From positions 1,163,924 through 1,227,923 of the forward strand of contig NZ_KB850224.1 in the NCBI RefSeq assembly GCF_000369805.1: a stretch of 64,000 bases of DNA, written 5' to 3'. This document shows, in pieces, positions 29,096 to 41,837 of this stretch (positions within the stretch are counted from its first letter, which is position 1; each line of letters opens with the position of its first letter). Origin of the DNA: Acinetobacter sp. NIPH 2100. GTDB lineage: Bacteria > Pseudomonadota > Gammaproteobacteria > Pseudomonadales > Moraxellaceae. Under the pieces are notes generated by a model. It was not told where the DNA came from, did no database searches, and saw only the letters and a list, made by a program, of their open reading frames with translations. A program made the translations under genes and the position numbers.

Positions 29096-29110
29096 GAATC
29101 AATTTGATTC
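29096..29110. promoter_or_regulatory. 15-bp perfect palindrome, probable Lrp-type operator 2
   Basis: GAATCAATTTGATTC has perfect 7-base arms around T29103. Its centre is 25 bases from the centre of the first palindrome. The pair fits cooperative binding of an octameric Lrp-type regulator between its own gene and gdhA. Confidence 0.6.
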
Positions 29111-29253
29111 TTAATAATAGTGAATATACAAAGCCCCAAGCATTTTTACTTCAGCACTAAAGAAGCGAAATGCAGTTCAGGGAGGATGGGGTAGGACGCC
29201 CTTAAAAAAGGGAATCTGTGAATAACAGGGACAATTGATTAATTAAGGAATAG

Positions 29254-30528
29254 ATGATGTCTTTATCATATGCGGCTCAAAATGGCAGTGCTTGGCAAAC
29301 CTTTCTCACTCAAGTCGATCGCGTAGCACCTTATTTGGATGCCGACCTCAGCAACTTTGTGAATACACTGAAAACACCAAAACGTACCCTGATTGTTGAT
29401 GTGCCAATCGTGATGGACGATGGTTCAATTCGTCATTTTGAAGGTTACCGCGTACAACATAATTTATCACGTGGTCCGGGTAAAGGTGGTATTCGTTATC
29501 ACCAAGATGTTGAATTAAATGAAGTCATGGCATTGTCTGCATGGATGACCATTAAAACGGCGGTATTGAATTTGCCATTCGGTGGTGCTAAAGGCGGTAT
29601 TCGTGTTAATCCAAAAGAGTTGTCACCACGTGAATTAGAGCGTTTAACGCGCCGTTTTACCAGTGAGATCAGCCCAATTATTGGTCCACAAATTGATATT
29701 CCTGCGCCAGATGTTGGTACCAATGCCAACATTATGGGCTGGATGATGGACACATATTCAAGTATCAAAGGTCATACTGTGACTGGCGTAGTAACGGGTA
29801 AGCCTGTTCATTTGGGTGGTTCACTCGGCCGTGTTCGTGCGACAGGTCGCGGTGTATTTGTAACCGGTATGCAGGTTGCAGAACGCATCAAATTACCAGT
29901 CGAAGGCAGCAAAGTTGCTGTGCAAGGGTTTGGTAACGTGGGTAATGAAGCGGCTTATTTATTTAGCCATGCAGGCGCAAAAATTGTTGCGGTACAAGAT
30001 CACACGGGCACGATTTTCAATGCAGAAGGGTTGGATGTCAAAGCACTGCAAAAGCATGTGGTGGAAACTGGCGGTGTGATGGGCTTTTCTGATTCAACTG
30101 TGATCTCGGATGAAGAATTCTGGACAGTTGATATGGATATTCTGATCCCAGCGGCATTGGAAGGTCAGATTACTGTTGAACGTGCGCAAAAATTAAAAGC
30201 CAAAATCGTACTTGAAGGTGCGAATGGCCCAACGTATCCAGAAGCAGATGATGTATTTGTCAGCCGTGATATTACCGTTGTCCCTGACGTGATCTGTAAC
30301 GCAGGTGGTGTAACTGTCAGTTATTTTGAATGGGTTCAGGATATGGCGAGTTACTTCTGGACCGAGGACGAAATCAACGAGCGTCTAGACAAATTGATGA
30401 TCCAAGCGATTGCCGATGTTTGGAATACTGCGGCACAAAAAGAATGTAGCTTGCGTACAGCCGCTTATATTTTGGCGTGTGAACGTATTCTGAAAGCGCG
30501 TAAAGAGCGCGGTATTTTCCCAGGCTAA
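29254..30528 (+). CDS. gdhA: glutamate dehydrogenase
   Basis: This 424-residue enzyme interconverts glutamate and 2-oxoglutarate plus ammonia. Visible motifs are Gly-Pro-Gly-Lys-Gly-Gly-Ile-Arg (about residue 72), the catalytic region Pro-Phe-Gly-Gly-Ala-Lys-Gly-Gly-Ile (about 108-116), Pro-Asp-Val-Gly-Thr, and a Gly-Phe-Gly-Asn-Val-Gly dinucleotide motif (about 228). The size and sequence fit the hexameric small GDH class, catabolic NAD type by context. AAGG precedes two consecutive ATG codons (29254 and 29257). Being first in line with astCADBE, it would oxidise the glutamate that the AST pathway releases. Confidence 0.95.
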   Translation: MMSLSYAAQNGSAWQTFLTQVDRVAPYLDADLSNFVNTLKTPKRTLIVDVPIVMDDGSIRHFEGYRVQHNLSRGPGKGGIRYHQDVELNEVMALSAWMTIKTAVLNLPFGGAKGGIRVNPKELSPRELERLTRRFTSEISPIIGPQIDIPAPDVGTNANIMGWMMDTYSSIKGHTVTGVVTGKPVHLGGSLGRVRATGRGVFVTGMQVAERIKLPVEGSKVAVQGFGNVGNEAAYLFSHAGAKIVAVQDHTGTIFNAEGLDVKALQKHVVETGGVMGFSDSTVISDEEFWTVDMDILIPAALEGQITVERAQKLKAKIVLEGANGPTYPEADDVFVSRDITVVPDVICNAGGVTVSYFEWVQDMASYFWTEDEINERLDKLMIQAIADVWNTAAQKECSLRTAAYILACERILKARKERGIFPG

Positions 30529-30552
30529 TCAACTAGTCAAAAATAGTGTAAA

Positions 30553-30578
30553 GGGTCTGTTGAGCATTCAACAGACCT
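30553..30578 (+). other. intercistronic hairpin between gdhA and astC
   Basis: A 10-bp perfect stem (30554-30563 with 30568-30577) with loop GCAT lies 25 bases after gdhA and 32 before astC. There is no T run behind it, so it looks like an mRNA-stability or partial-attenuation element rather than a full terminator. Confidence 0.55.
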
Positions 30579-30609
30579 GAAGATCAAAAACAGGAAGTGA
30601 GTAAATAAA

Positions 30610-31815
30610 ATGAGCGAAGTCGCAATTACACGTAGCAATTTTAATGATTGGATGGTTCCAGTTTTTGCCCCAGCAAATTTCATTTTAGTACGTGGTGAAG
30701 GTTCTCGTCTTTGGGATCAAAACGATAAAGAATATATTGATTTTGCAGGTGGGATCGCGGTAAACGCTTTGGGTCATGCACATCCTGTGGCAGTAAAAGC
30801 CTTAACTGAACAAGCACAAAAGCTGTGGCACATTGGCAATGGTTATACCAACGAGCCTGTATTACGCCTTGCAAAGCAATTGGTAGATAGCACTTTTGCA
30901 GACAAAGTCTTTTTCTGTAACTCAGGTGCAGAAGCTAATGAAGCAGCGTTAAAACTGGCACGTAAAGTCGGTTTGCTCAGTGGCAATGCAAACAAGAACC
31001 AGATTGTTGCATTTAAGAATGCCTTCCATGGTCGTACTTTGTTTACCGTAACAGCAGGTGGCCAGCCAAAATATTCTCAAGACTTTGCACCATTGCCAGG
31101 TGGCATTGAACATACTGCATTTAATGACCTTGAAGCAGCAAAAGCTGCGATCACTGAAAATACTTGTGCGGTAATTGTAGAACCAATTCAAGGTGAAGGT
31201 GGCGTTCTGCCAGCAGATATCGAATTCTTGAAAGGCTTACGCGCACTCTGTGATGAAAAAGGTGCAGTCCTGATTTTTGATGAAGTACAAACCGGTGTGG
31301 GTCGTACAGGATCATTGTATGCCTATATGAATACAGGGGTAACGCCTGACATTTTGACTACAGCAAAAGCATTGGGTGGTGGCTTCCCGATTGGTGCAAT
31401 GATCACTACAGATCATTATGCCAACATGTATGCAGTGGGCGATCACGGCACAACGTATGGTGGTAATCCATTGGCCTGTGCGGTTGCTGGCGCAGTATTT
31501 GAATTCATCAATACACCAGAAGTGTTAGACGGTGTAAAACAACGTCATCAATATTTTATTGATGCCTTAAACAAGATCAACGCTGAATATGATCTGTTCA
31601 AAGAAATTCGTGGTCAAGGTTTGTTAATTGGCTGTGTGTTGAAAGATGAACATGCAGGGAAAGCCAAAAATATTGTGACCTTAGCGGGTGAAGAAGGCTT
31701 ATTGGCTTTAGTCGCGGGTACAGATGTGGTTCGTTTTACCCCTTCATTGATCATTCCTCAACACGATATTGATGAAGGTCTAAGCCGTTTTGTTCGTGCA
31801 TTAGCACGCCTCTAA
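30610..31815 (+). CDS. astC: succinylornithine transaminase (AST pathway)
   Basis: This 401-residue class III aminotransferase has a Gly-Asn-Ala-Asn-Lys-Asn region after Asn-Ser-Gly-Ala-Glu-Ala-Asn-Glu-Ala and a PLP aspartate in Ile-Phe-Asp-Glu-Val-Gln. The PLP lysine is in Thr-Ala-Lys-Ala-Leu-Gly-Gly-Gly (about residue 255). It transfers the amino group of N2-succinylornithine to 2-oxoglutarate. ArgD/AstC enzymes are hard to tell apart alone; the directly following astA, astD, astB and astE settle the role. Ribosome-binding purines AGGAAG precede the ATG. Confidence 0.95.
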   Translation: MSEVAITRSNFNDWMVPVFAPANFILVRGEGSRLWDQNDKEYIDFAGGIAVNALGHAHPVAVKALTEQAQKLWHIGNGYTNEPVLRLAKQLVDSTFADKVFFCNSGAEANEAALKLARKVGLLSGNANKNQIVAFKNAFHGRTLFTVTAGGQPKYSQDFAPLPGGIEHTAFNDLEAAKAAITENTCAVIVEPIQGEGGVLPADIEFLKGLRALCDEKGAVLIFDEVQTGVGRTGSLYAYMNTGVTPDILTTAKALGGGFPIGAMITTDHYANMYAVGDHGTTYGGNPLACAVAGAVFEFINTPEVLDGVKQRHQYFIDALNKINAEYDLFKEIRGQGLLIGCVLKDEHAGKAKNIVTLAGEEGLLALVAGTDVVRFTPSLIIPQHDIDEGLSRFVRALARL

Positions 31816-31836
31816 GTCTGCCGTGAGCATCTGCCC

Positions 31837-34349
<2,513 letters not shown>

Positions 34350-34381
34350 GTCGGCTCGTATAGGGACACAGGGAGAAAAAA

Positions 34382-35722
34382 ATGTCAGGTTATGAAATTA
34401 ATTTTGATGGTTTAGTGGGACCGACCCATCATTATGCAGGTTTATCCTTTGGTAATGTTGCATCAACCAAGAACCGCAATAATGCGTCCAATCCTAAGTT
34501 GGCGGCAAAACAAGGCTTGAAGAAAATGAAGGCCCTTGCGGATTTGGGACTCAAACAATGTGTCTTTGCACCACAAGAACGCCCGCATGTGCCAACGTTG
34601 CGCCGTTTGGGTTTTACCGGCAGTGATATTGATGTCATTACCCAAGCCATGCGTACTGCACCAGCACTGTTGTCATCGCTCAGTTCAGCGTCATCTATGT
34701 GGACTGCAAACTCGTGTACGGTGTCGCCATCGGCAGATAGCACAGACGGTCGCATGCATTTTACTGCGGCAAACCTGAATAATAAGTTCCATCGATCAAT
34801 TGAGCATCATACGACCACACGTATCCTTCAAGCGATGTTCAAGAATGATGTATATTTCGCGCACCACGAAGCATTGCCCGAAGCAGCTTTATTTGGTGAT
34901 GAAGGGGCTGCTAATCATAACCGACTCGGTGGTGCTTATGATCAAGCTGGTGTACAGGTCTTTGTTTATGGTCAGCAACAGCTCGGTGGAGCCGTCGCAC
35001 CACAGAAATTCCCTGCACGGCAAACCCGTGAGGCGAGTGAAGCGATTGCGCGTTTACACCGTTTAGATGCGAAACGCACGGTGTTCATTCAGCAAAACCC
35101 AGATGTGATTGATCAGGGCGTATTCCATAACGATGTCATCGCGGTGAGTAATCAGCAAGTATTGTTTCATCATCAGCAGGCTTTTTTAAATCAAGCTGAT
35201 GCATTGCATGAAATCCGTCAAAAAATGGCGGGGATTGGGCAGGAATTTGTGTCGATTGAAGTGCCTGAAAGTCGAGTCAGTGTGGATGATGCGGTATCGA
35301 CTTACTTATTTAATAGTCAAATTTTAACGCGTGCTGATGGTGGCATGAGTATTGTAGTACCAGAAGAATCTCGCCAAAACAAAGCGGTATGGAGCTATTT
35401 AAGCGACATGATTCAAATGGGCACGCCAATTGATGACATTAAGGTATTTGATTTGCGTGAAAGTATGCGCAATGGCGGTGGTCCAGCATGTCTGCGCTTA
35501 CGTGTCGCGGTGAATGACGCCGAACTTGCTGCTGTGAATCCAAACTTGTTTATGAACGATGCACTGTTCAAAACCCTGAATCAGTGGGTGGACCAGCATT
35601 ATCGTGACGAGTTAACGCAGGACGATTTGGCCGATCCAAGTTTATTGATCGAAAGCCGTACCGCGTTGGATGAACTCACCAAAATTTTGGCTTTAGGTTC
35701 GGTTTATCACTTCCAAAGATAA
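34382..35722 (+). CDS. astB: N-succinylarginine dihydrolase
   Basis: This 446-residue enzyme hydrolyses N2-succinylarginine to N2-succinylornithine, CO2 and two ammonia. The start [14 protein letters not shown] is the family signature. The C-terminal [11 protein letters not shown] carries the probable catalytic Cys (about residue 368). A GGGAG ribosome-binding site precedes the ATG. It is in its usual place after astD. Confidence 0.96.
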   Translation: MSGYEINFDGLVGPTHHYAGLSFGNVASTKNRNNASNPKLAAKQGLKKMKALADLGLKQCVFAPQERPHVPTLRRLGFTGSDIDVITQAMRTAPALLSSLSSASSMWTANSCTVSPSADSTDGRMHFTAANLNNKFHRSIEHHTTTRILQAMFKNDVYFAHHEALPEAALFGDEGAANHNRLGGAYDQAGVQVFVYGQQQLGGAVAPQKFPARQTREASEAIARLHRLDAKRTVFIQQNPDVIDQGVFHNDVIAVSNQQVLFHHQQAFLNQADALHEIRQKMAGIGQEFVSIEVPESRVSVDDAVSTYLFNSQILTRADGGMSIVVPEESRQNKAVWSYLSDMIQMGTPIDDIKVFDLRESMRNGGGPACLRLRVAVNDAELAAVNPNLFMNDALFKTLNQWVDQHYRDELTQDDLADPSLLIESRTALDELTKILALGSVYHFQR

Positions 35723-35755
35723 ACAGTAAACAACGGCTTTTAAGGATGAAAGTAC

Positions 35756-36730
35756 ATGGTTGATCTATTAACGTTGACTTTAGAACAACGAGTTCCTGTG
35801 CAAATGCAAGGGAAAACTGCTGGATTTACATGGCAATGGCTTGGTGAAGGGCTATTACAATGTATGCCTAAGACAAGTTATAGAAAAACCATGGTGCTTT
35901 CTGCAGGTATTCATGGCAATGAAACTGCACCGATCGAATTGTTGGCAAATATTATCACTGATGTATTTGCGGAAAGGTTAAATCTGGCAGTACGGGTACT
36001 TTTTGTGTTCGGTAATCCCGAAGCCATTCGTCATGGTGTTCGTTATCTTGAAAATGATATGAACCGTATGTTCTGTGGTGCCTATCAAGATTTAATTCAA
36101 GACCAAGAAACTGAACGGGCAGCACATTTAGAGCAAGTGACAGCACAGTTTTTTGCAGATAGTTCAGCAGAAGCACAGCGTTATCACTATGATTTACATA
36201 CCGCTATTCGTGCATCGCTCCTGCCTGTGTTTGCTTTATTCCCTTATCAGACAGCGCCTTACGATGACTTTCTGATCCAAAGTTTAAATGCTGCCGATTT
36301 GGATGCCTTGGTGTATCACAATGCGGTTGGGAAAACTTTTACTCATTTCACCACTGAACGTTTTCGGGCAGCCAGCAGTACTTTGGAATTAGGTAAGGCT
36401 AAGCCTTTTGGTGAAAATGACTTAGCTGAGTTTGCCACTACTGACCAGATGTTGCGCGCCGTACTTTCAGATCAGGCTTTGCCCATCAGACAGAAAGCAG
36501 ACATTCGCCAGTTTAAGGTGGTGGATTCAATTTTAAAGCAAAGTGAAGATTTTCAACTGAATCTCAGCGCCAATGCACCGAATTTTTCTACTTTCCAGCA
36601 GGGCGAGGTGATCGCGACTCAGCAAGCTGGAAATTATGTCGCGCATGATCAGCAAGTCTGGATTTTATTCCCAAATCCGAATGTGAAAACAGGACTTAGA
36701 GCTGGATTGATATTAAAAGAAATGAATTAA
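35756..36730 (+). CDS. astE: succinylglutamate desuccinylase
   Basis: This 324-residue zinc hydrolase of the AstE/AspA family releases glutamate and succinate from N-succinylglutamate, the last AST step. Zinc ligands are visible in Gly-Ile-His-Gly-Asn-Glu (about residues 53-58) and in Asp-Leu-His-Thr (about 147). AAGGA precedes the ATG. It is 33 bases after astB and closes the ast block; a permease gene follows after 172 bases. Confidence 0.95.
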   Translation: MVDLLTLTLEQRVPVQMQGKTAGFTWQWLGEGLLQCMPKTSYRKTMVLSAGIHGNETAPIELLANIITDVFAERLNLAVRVLFVFGNPEAIRHGVRYLENDMNRMFCGAYQDLIQDQETERAAHLEQVTAQFFADSSAEAQRYHYDLHTAIRASLLPVFALFPYQTAPYDDFLIQSLNAADLDALVYHNAVGKTFTHFTTERFRAASSTLELGKAKPFGENDLAEFATTDQMLRAVLSDQALPIRQKADIRQFKVVDSILKQSEDFQLNLSANAPNFSTFQQGEVIATQQAGNYVAHDQQVWILFPNPNVKTGLRAGLILKEMN

Positions 36731-36793
36731 GATACCGCCAATGAAGTGGTGAGATGTCGTTATTGGATGGAAATACATGGAGTTTGAATATGG

Positions 36794-36910
36794 ATGTTCA
36801 ATAGAACAAAACGTGTCAAAGAATATCGTCTAGATATTCGTTTTTATGAAAGTGAAACAGCAAGGACAGGTTGTCATAAGAATATAGTTGGAGTGACCGT
36901 GTATGAGTAA
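36794..36910 (+). CDS. possible 38-residue leader peptide overlapping the permease start
   Basis: An ATG at 36794 opens a 38-codon frame that stops at 36908-36910, eight bases inside the permease gene (ATGAGTAA overlap). It carries five Arg and three Lys codons. A weak GGAG lies upstream. The overlap suggests translational coupling, and the basic residues hint at an arginine-sensing leader. An ORF this short could also be chance. Confidence 0.3.
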   Translation: MFNRTKRVKEYRLDIRFYESETARTGCHKNIVGVTVYE

Positions 36911-38393
36911 CAATAACGAAAAGACATTTCCATCAGGCGAAGCCCTGAGTGGGCAATATGTGCCACAGCAGGATGTTGCCAGTTTATCGGGAACTTCTAG
37001 TGCAGAGATTGAAGTGGGTAAACCATTGAAACGAGCCATGACCAAGCGTCATTTGGTGATGATTTCTTTGGGTGGTGCAATTGGTACAGGGCTATTTTTA
37101 GGCTCTGGCGATGTCATTTCTCAGGCTGGTCCAGTCGGTGCGATTCTCTCTTACCTACTGGGTGGTGTGATTGCATACATGGTGATGTTGTGTCTCGGTG
37201 AACTCGCGGTACAGATGCCCGTTTCAGGTTCTTTTGGTGAATATGCCAGAACCTATATTGGTCCCGGAACAGGTTATATGATTACCTGGTTGTATTGGCT
37301 TACGTGGACGGCAACGTTAGGCACCGAATTTACTGCTGCGGCTTTACTGATGCAGGAATGGTTTCCTTCTATTTCCATGTGGACGTGGACTTTAGTATTT
37401 GCAGGTCTAGTTTTTAGCTTAAATGTCAGTTCTACACGGCTCTTTGCTGAATCCGAATTCTGGTTGTCTTTGGTCAAAGTCTTGACCATTATCTGCTTTA
37501 TTGGATTAGGTTTAGCGGCTATTTTTGGCCTTATTTCCTATCATGGGCATGAGTCGGCGCCATTGTTTAGCAAGTTGACTGAACATGGTTGGTTTCCAAA
37601 CGGTATTTTCCCAATTTTCGCGACCATGTTGATCGTGAACTTTGCATTCTCTGGCACAGAGTTGATTGGTGTCGCGGCAGGTGAAGCAGAAGAGCCAGCC
37701 AAGACAGTGCCAAAAGCAATCAATGCGGCAATCTGGCGCTTATTGATTTTCTTTGTTGGTACCATCGTGGTGATCTGTGCATTACTGCCTTATGAAATGG
37801 CAGGTCTAAATGCCAATAGTGTCAGTAACAGTCCATTCGTTACGGTATTTAATTATATTGGTATTCCATACGCAGAAGACATTATTCGTTTTGTGATTAT
37901 TACCGCGCTTTTGTCTGCTGCAAACTCAGGTTTATTTGCAGCTTCTCGCATGATGTGGTCATTGTCTGAGAAGAAGCAGTTACCAAAAGTATTTTCAAAA
38001 TTGACCCGTTCAGGCACACCGATTATTGCGATTATTGTGACGATGTTTGGTGCAATTCCAGGATTATTATCGGAACATTTTGCACCTGAAACGATTTTCA
38101 AAAACCTACTCGGTGTTGCCGCATTTACTATGGTGGTGGTATGGATTTCAATTTGTGTATCCCAATTTAACTTCCGCAGACAATGGATCAAATCGGGTAA
38201 AACAGTCAAAGACCTGAAATTTGCTGCACCACTATTCCCACTGACACCGATTTTAGGTGGTGTATTCTGTGTGATCACCTGTATCAGTATGGTGACTGAT
38301 CCATCAATGCAAGTAGGTTTCGTCTGTTGCGTTCTGTTTATTATTGCCTGCTATGCGAGCTACAATATTTTTTATAAAAACAAAGCCGTTTAA
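36903..38393 (+). CDS. amino-acid permease, LysP-like (basic amino acids)
   Basis: This 496-residue APC-superfamily transporter has about 12 helices. The first helix contains Ser-Leu-Gly-Gly-Ala-Ile-Gly-Thr-Gly-Leu-Phe-Leu-Gly-Ser-Gly, the AAT-family signature near residue 55. The next segments (Leu-Gly-Glu-Leu-Ala, Pro-Val-Ser-Gly-Ser-Phe) resemble LysP and related permeases. A polar 35-residue N-terminus is cytoplasmic. A GGAG lies about ten bases before the ATG. Its place after gdhA-astCADBE points to uptake of arginine, ornithine or lysine. Substrate assignment is by context. Confidence 0.88.
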   Translation: MSNNNEKTFPSGEALSGQYVPQQDVASLSGTSSAEIEVGKPLKRAMTKRHLVMISLGGAIGTGLFLGSGDVISQAGPVGAILSYLLGGVIAYMVMLCLGELAVQMPVSGSFGEYARTYIGPGTGYMITWLYWLTWTATLGTEFTAAALLMQEWFPSISMWTWTLVFAGLVFSLNVSSTRLFAESEFWLSLVKVLTIICFIGLGLAAIFGLISYHGHESAPLFSKLTEHGWFPNGIFPIFATMLIVNFAFSGTELIGVAAGEAEEPAKTVPKAINAAIWRLLIFFVGTIVVICALLPYEMAGLNANSVSNSPFVTVFNYIGIPYAEDIIRFVIITALLSAANSGLFAASRMMWSLSEKKQLPKVFSKLTRSGTPIIAIIVTMFGAIPGLLSEHFAPETIFKNLLGVAAFTMVVVWISICVSQFNFRRQWIKSGKTVKDLKFAAPLFPLTPILGGVFCVITCISMVTDPSMQVGFVCCVLFIIACYASYNIFYKNKAV

Positions 38394-38424
38394 ATAACTT
38401 TCTTATTCAAACCTAATAACATAG

Positions 38425-38468
38425 ACGGATAGGTTGTAGACATGCGCTACAACCTATCCGTTTTTTTT
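38425..38468 (+). terminator. strong intrinsic terminator of the ast/permease operon
   Basis: A perfect 15-bp stem (38425-38439 with 38447-38461) with a 7-base loop is followed by eight T. It lies 32 bases after the permease stop. The rest of the 325-base gap to the pqiA gene shows no gene. Confidence 0.93.
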
Positions 38469-38718
38469 ATGCATGATGATAGGGCCGCCGTATCGAGGGT
38501 GATAGATTGATCTTTTCAACTTATACTGGAGCTAAAATAGTCCTGATTGCGCATGTATAAGCCATGAATTTTTATCATCGATAATGCTTTTAGATGATGA
38601 TTTGTTTACATATTGTGTAAGAAATACAGTCCTTGGTTGTGATTGTAGAAATACAAGGTATAAATGGGTTGAGTCGATTTTTTAAACAACAAAGAATCTA
38701 GGTGATGAGTTTGACTTT

Positions 38719-39369
38719 ATGGCGAATAAAAATAATCCATCCTTAGCGATTGGTCAGCAAGTCATATTAACTGAATTGGCGGGTTGCGAAGAATGCGATG
38801 CAATATATCGCAGGGTTGAGCTTGCATCAGGCGAACGGGCGTATTGCACCTGTTGTGGCGCAGAGCTGTATCGTAGAAGTCGTTCTTTTTCGTCTTTGCT
38901 CGCCTTGGTCGTTACCGCATTGATTGTCTTTGTGATTGCCAATAGTTTCCCCATTGTCATTGTTGAGCTACAGGGCAATACTTCACAGACCACTTTAATT
39001 GGTGCTGCTTGGACCATGTTTCATATTGATCGTGCATTGGTTGGGGTATTGATTCTGATTACAACATTTATTGTTCCTTTGGTTGAGTTGTTATTGCTGA
39101 GCTATGTGCTTTTTTTTATTAGTGTATTGAAGATCAGACCGCAATTTTTGACCTTGGCATTAAGAGCACTTTTTCTGTTTCGGACATGGGGAATGGTTGA
39201 GGTTTTTCTAATTGGTGTACTGGTGACTTTGGTCAAACTTGTGGGAATGGTTACCGTCATTCCAGGGGTTGCACTGTGGGCGTTTACATTATTAAGCGTG
39301 CTTTTGGTCTATATTGCTTCGGTAAAGATTAAAGATATCTGGGATGAAGTTGATCGGAGTTTGGGATGA
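38719..39369 (+). CDS. pqiA: PqiA-family membrane protein, first half-size copy
   Basis: This 216-residue protein has an N-terminal Cys4 zinc-ribbon (Cys-Glu-Glu-Cys at about residues 24-27 and Cys-Thr-Cys-Cys at about 45-48) followed by four hydrophobic helices. E. coli PqiA is about 417 residues with two such units in one chain; here each unit is a separate gene. The next gene starts inside the last four bases (ATGA overlap). It is part of the PqiABC envelope lipid-transport system. Confidence 0.88.
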   Translation: MANKNNPSLAIGQQVILTELAGCEECDAIYRRVELASGERAYCTCCGAELYRRSRSFSSLLALVVTALIVFVIANSFPIVIVELQGNTSQTTLIGAAWTMFHIDRALVGVLILITTFIVPLVELLLLSYVLFFISVLKIRPQFLTLALRALFLFRTWGMVEVFLIGVLVTLVKLVGMVTVIPGVALWAFTLLSVLLVYIASVKIKDIWDEVDRSLG

Positions 39370-40139
39370 AGCAAAAGCATGACACCGAGATCAGTTCAAT
39401 TGTAGAGCATCTTTCCGATGTTGATTTACAGATTAAAAATTATGTCAGAGCAAAACAGGTTGGGCTGATCCAATGTCATTGTTGTGGATTGCTTAATTCT
39501 GTAACGAGTCACGTAGATCAACAAAATCATGCGCAATGTTCTCGATGTAAAAGTACTTTGCATTCGCGAAAACCACAAAGCTTAAACCGTACTTTTGCCT
39601 TGGTGATTGCTGCTGCTATTTTATATATTCCAGCGAATGTGCTACCAATGACCGTAACAGATTCTCTATTGGGGCGTCAGCAAGATACCATCATCAGTGG
39701 TGTGATCTATTTTTGGCAAAATAGTGACTACTTGGTGTCTGTGGTCATTTTCATGGCCAGTATTTTTATCCCGATTTTAAAACTATTGATCCTGATGTTC
39801 TTATTAATTTCAGTGTATATGCAATCATCCTCCAGATGGCATTTTTCACCTGAACACTGTGCGCTGATGTATCGGATTGTTGAATTTATTGGCCGTTGGT
39901 CCATGATCGATGTCTTCGTCGTGGCATTATTGACAGCACTGATACAGATTCAGTCGCTTGCAACCATATTGGCTGGACCAGGTGCAGTGGCTTTTGGCGC
40001 TGTGGTGGTGTTGACCATGTTTGCTTCACTGAGTTTTGATCCAAGAATTATTTGGGACAATTATTTCAAGGCGCATCAAGCAAATGCGCAACAATCAAAT
40101 CATTTGAAAGGAACGGCGATTCATCAATTAAAAAGTTAA
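39366..40139 (+). CDS. pqiA: PqiA-family membrane protein, second half-size copy
   Basis: This 257-residue protein has a zinc-ribbon (Cys-His-Cys-Cys near residue 37 and Cys-Ser-Arg-Cys near 60) and four membrane helices. It corresponds to the second PqiA domain. The ATGA overlap with the first copy means both halves are made together, probably as a heterodimer that replaces the fused E. coli protein. PqiB follows 45 bases downstream. Confidence 0.88.
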   Translation: MKQKHDTEISSIVEHLSDVDLQIKNYVRAKQVGLIQCHCCGLLNSVTSHVDQQNHAQCSRCKSTLHSRKPQSLNRTFALVIAAAILYIPANVLPMTVTDSLLGRQQDTIISGVIYFWQNSDYLVSVVIFMASIFIPILKLLILMFLLISVYMQSSSRWHFSPEHCALMYRIVEFIGRWSMIDVFVVALLTALIQIQSLATILAGPGAVAFGAVVVLTMFASLSFDPRIIWDNYFKAHQANAQQSNHLKGTAIHQLKS

Positions 40140-40184
40140 GATTGAAGATGAACCTTATTTTTGACCTATAAAAGAAAGATCACT

Positions 40185-41837
40185 ATGTCAGAAAATACCC
40201 CGAATAGCCAAGATTCTGAAGAAAGCACCACCGTGTTAACTCAGAATGAACCAGTCTTCGATGAACCTGAAAAAAAGAAGGGTCGTTGGCGACCTGCGCT
40301 CATTTGGCTGGTTCCATTTATTGCGCTTTTAATCGCAATTTCGCTTGCTGCAAAAGCCGTGCTGGATACAGGCCCAACCATTGAAGTGTCTTTCCGAACA
40401 GCGGAAGGCTTGGTGGCCGGGAAAACGACAGTACGTTATAAACAGGTCGATATTGGTTTGGTTCGTCAGATTGATCTTTCGGATGACCGCTCTCATGTCA
40501 TTGCCAAAATTGAATTACGCAAAGATGCCAGTAATTTTGCAGCAAAAGATTCACGCTTTTGGGTGGTAAGACCCAGAGTCGGAACGGGCGGTATTTCTGG
40601 GATAGATACTTTATTATCGGGTGCTTATATTGAAGTTGATGGGGGGAAGGCTGAGCAGAAGCAGGAGAATTTTACTGGGCTTGAAATACCGCCCGTCGTG
40701 TCTTCTGATATACCAGGTAAGGTCTTTTTCTTAAAAGCACAGGATTTGGGATCACTGGATATTGGTGTGCCCATTTACTATCGCAGAATTAATGTCGGGC
40801 AGATTACCGCATATAAATTAGCCTCTGATGGAAAAAGTGTAGAACTACAAACCTTTATTCAATCTCCTTACGATAAATTCGTGACCACAGATGCACGTTT
40901 TTGGCAGGCCAGTGGCGTAGATGTAACTCTAAATGCATCTGGATTTAATCTAGATACACAATCGCTTGCCAGTATTGTGGCGGGGGGTATTGCATTTGGC
41001 TACCCAGAAAATTCGGCTGGTAGTATTGCACCGAACCACAGTTATTTTACTTTGTCGGACTCTCGAAAAGAGGCCATGAAAGAACCAGATGGCAAACCAC
41101 GACCAATTATTATGTACTTTGATCATTCTTTACGTGGTTTAACGGCAGGTGCACCGATTGATTTTATGGGGATCGAAATTGGAAATGTTAAAGCAATTAA
41201 CGTTGAATTTGATCAGTCTTATACGCATTTAAGAATGCGCGTGGATGCCGTGATTTATCCTTCTCGTTTGGCACATGGTAAAGAGCTTGATCCCGATGGC
41301 GAAATTTTTAAATACTTTATCGAGAAGGGCTGGCGTGCGCAGATGCGGACTGGCAATTTATTAACAGGTCAGAATTACATTGCCTTTGATAAGTTTCCAA
41401 AAGCCAAAGCAGCTTCTTTAATCACGAGACCAGATGGACGCGTTGAAGTACCAACCACGGCAACAGAGTTGAGCGGCTTACAGGCACAAGTTTCACAAAT
41501 TGCCGATAAAGTCAGCAAGTTCCCACTCGAAGAAATTGGCCAAGATGTTCGTAAAACATTGAATAATATGAATACCACGATTGAGTCGACAGATAAGTTG
41601 GTGAAACAGCTGGATGGCAAAGTTGCACCAGGACTACAAGCAACGCTCAATGATGTCCGTAAAACTATGCAATCTAGTGAATCCATTTTATCGAGTGATG
41701 CACCAATGCAGCAGGATGTGCGTAAAGCATTGCAGCAAATGACTCGAGCTGCGGCATCATTACAATTAATGGCGGATTATATTGAACAACATCCTGAATC
41801 GTTGATTCGGGGTAAAAAAGCAGAGGCAAATAAATGA
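40185..41837 (+). CDS. pqiB: PqiB, MCE-domain intermembrane transport protein
   Basis: This 550-residue protein has a cytoplasmic polar N-terminus, one membrane helix at about residues 40-60, and three MCE domains starting near residues 63, 175 and 300. Each domain has the Gly-Leu-x-x-Gly type turn (Glu-Gly-Leu-Val-Ala-Gly in the first, Arg-Gly-Leu-Thr-Ala-Gly in the third). A C-terminal helical needle-forming region follows. PqiB of E. coli (546 residues) forms a tube that spans the periplasm. The ATG at 40185 is chosen over an upstream TTG (40161) because it gives the normal length. Confidence 0.93.
   Translation: MSENTPNSQDSEESTTVLTQNEPVFDEPEKKKGRWRPALIWLVPFIALLIAISLAAKAVLDTGPTIEVSFRTAEGLVAGKTTVRYKQVDIGLVRQIDLSDDRSHVIAKIELRKDASNFAAKDSRFWVVRPRVGTGGISGIDTLLSGAYIEVDGGKAEQKQENFTGLEIPPVVSSDIPGKVFFLKAQDLGSLDIGVPIYYRRINVGQITAYKLASDGKSVELQTFIQSPYDKFVTTDARFWQASGVDVTLNASGFNLDTQSLASIVAGGIAFGYPENSAGSIAPNHSYFTLSDSRKEAMKEPDGKPRPIIMYFDHSLRGLTAGAPIDFMGIEIGNVKAINVEFDQSYTHLRMRVDAVIYPSRLAHGKELDPDGEIFKYFIEKGWRAQMRTGNLLTGQNYIAFDKFPKAKAASLITRPDGRVEVPTTATELSGLQAQVSQIADKVSKFPLEEIGQDVRKTLNNMNTTIESTDKLVKQLDGKVAPGLQATLNDVRKTMQSSESILSSDAPMQQDVRKALQQMTRAAASLQLMADYIEQHPESLIRGKKAEANK

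Noticed and set aside
37853..38278. 141-residue ORF on the minus strand
   Set aside because: It is antisense to conserved helices of the amino-acid permease, and its composition fits a shadow frame.
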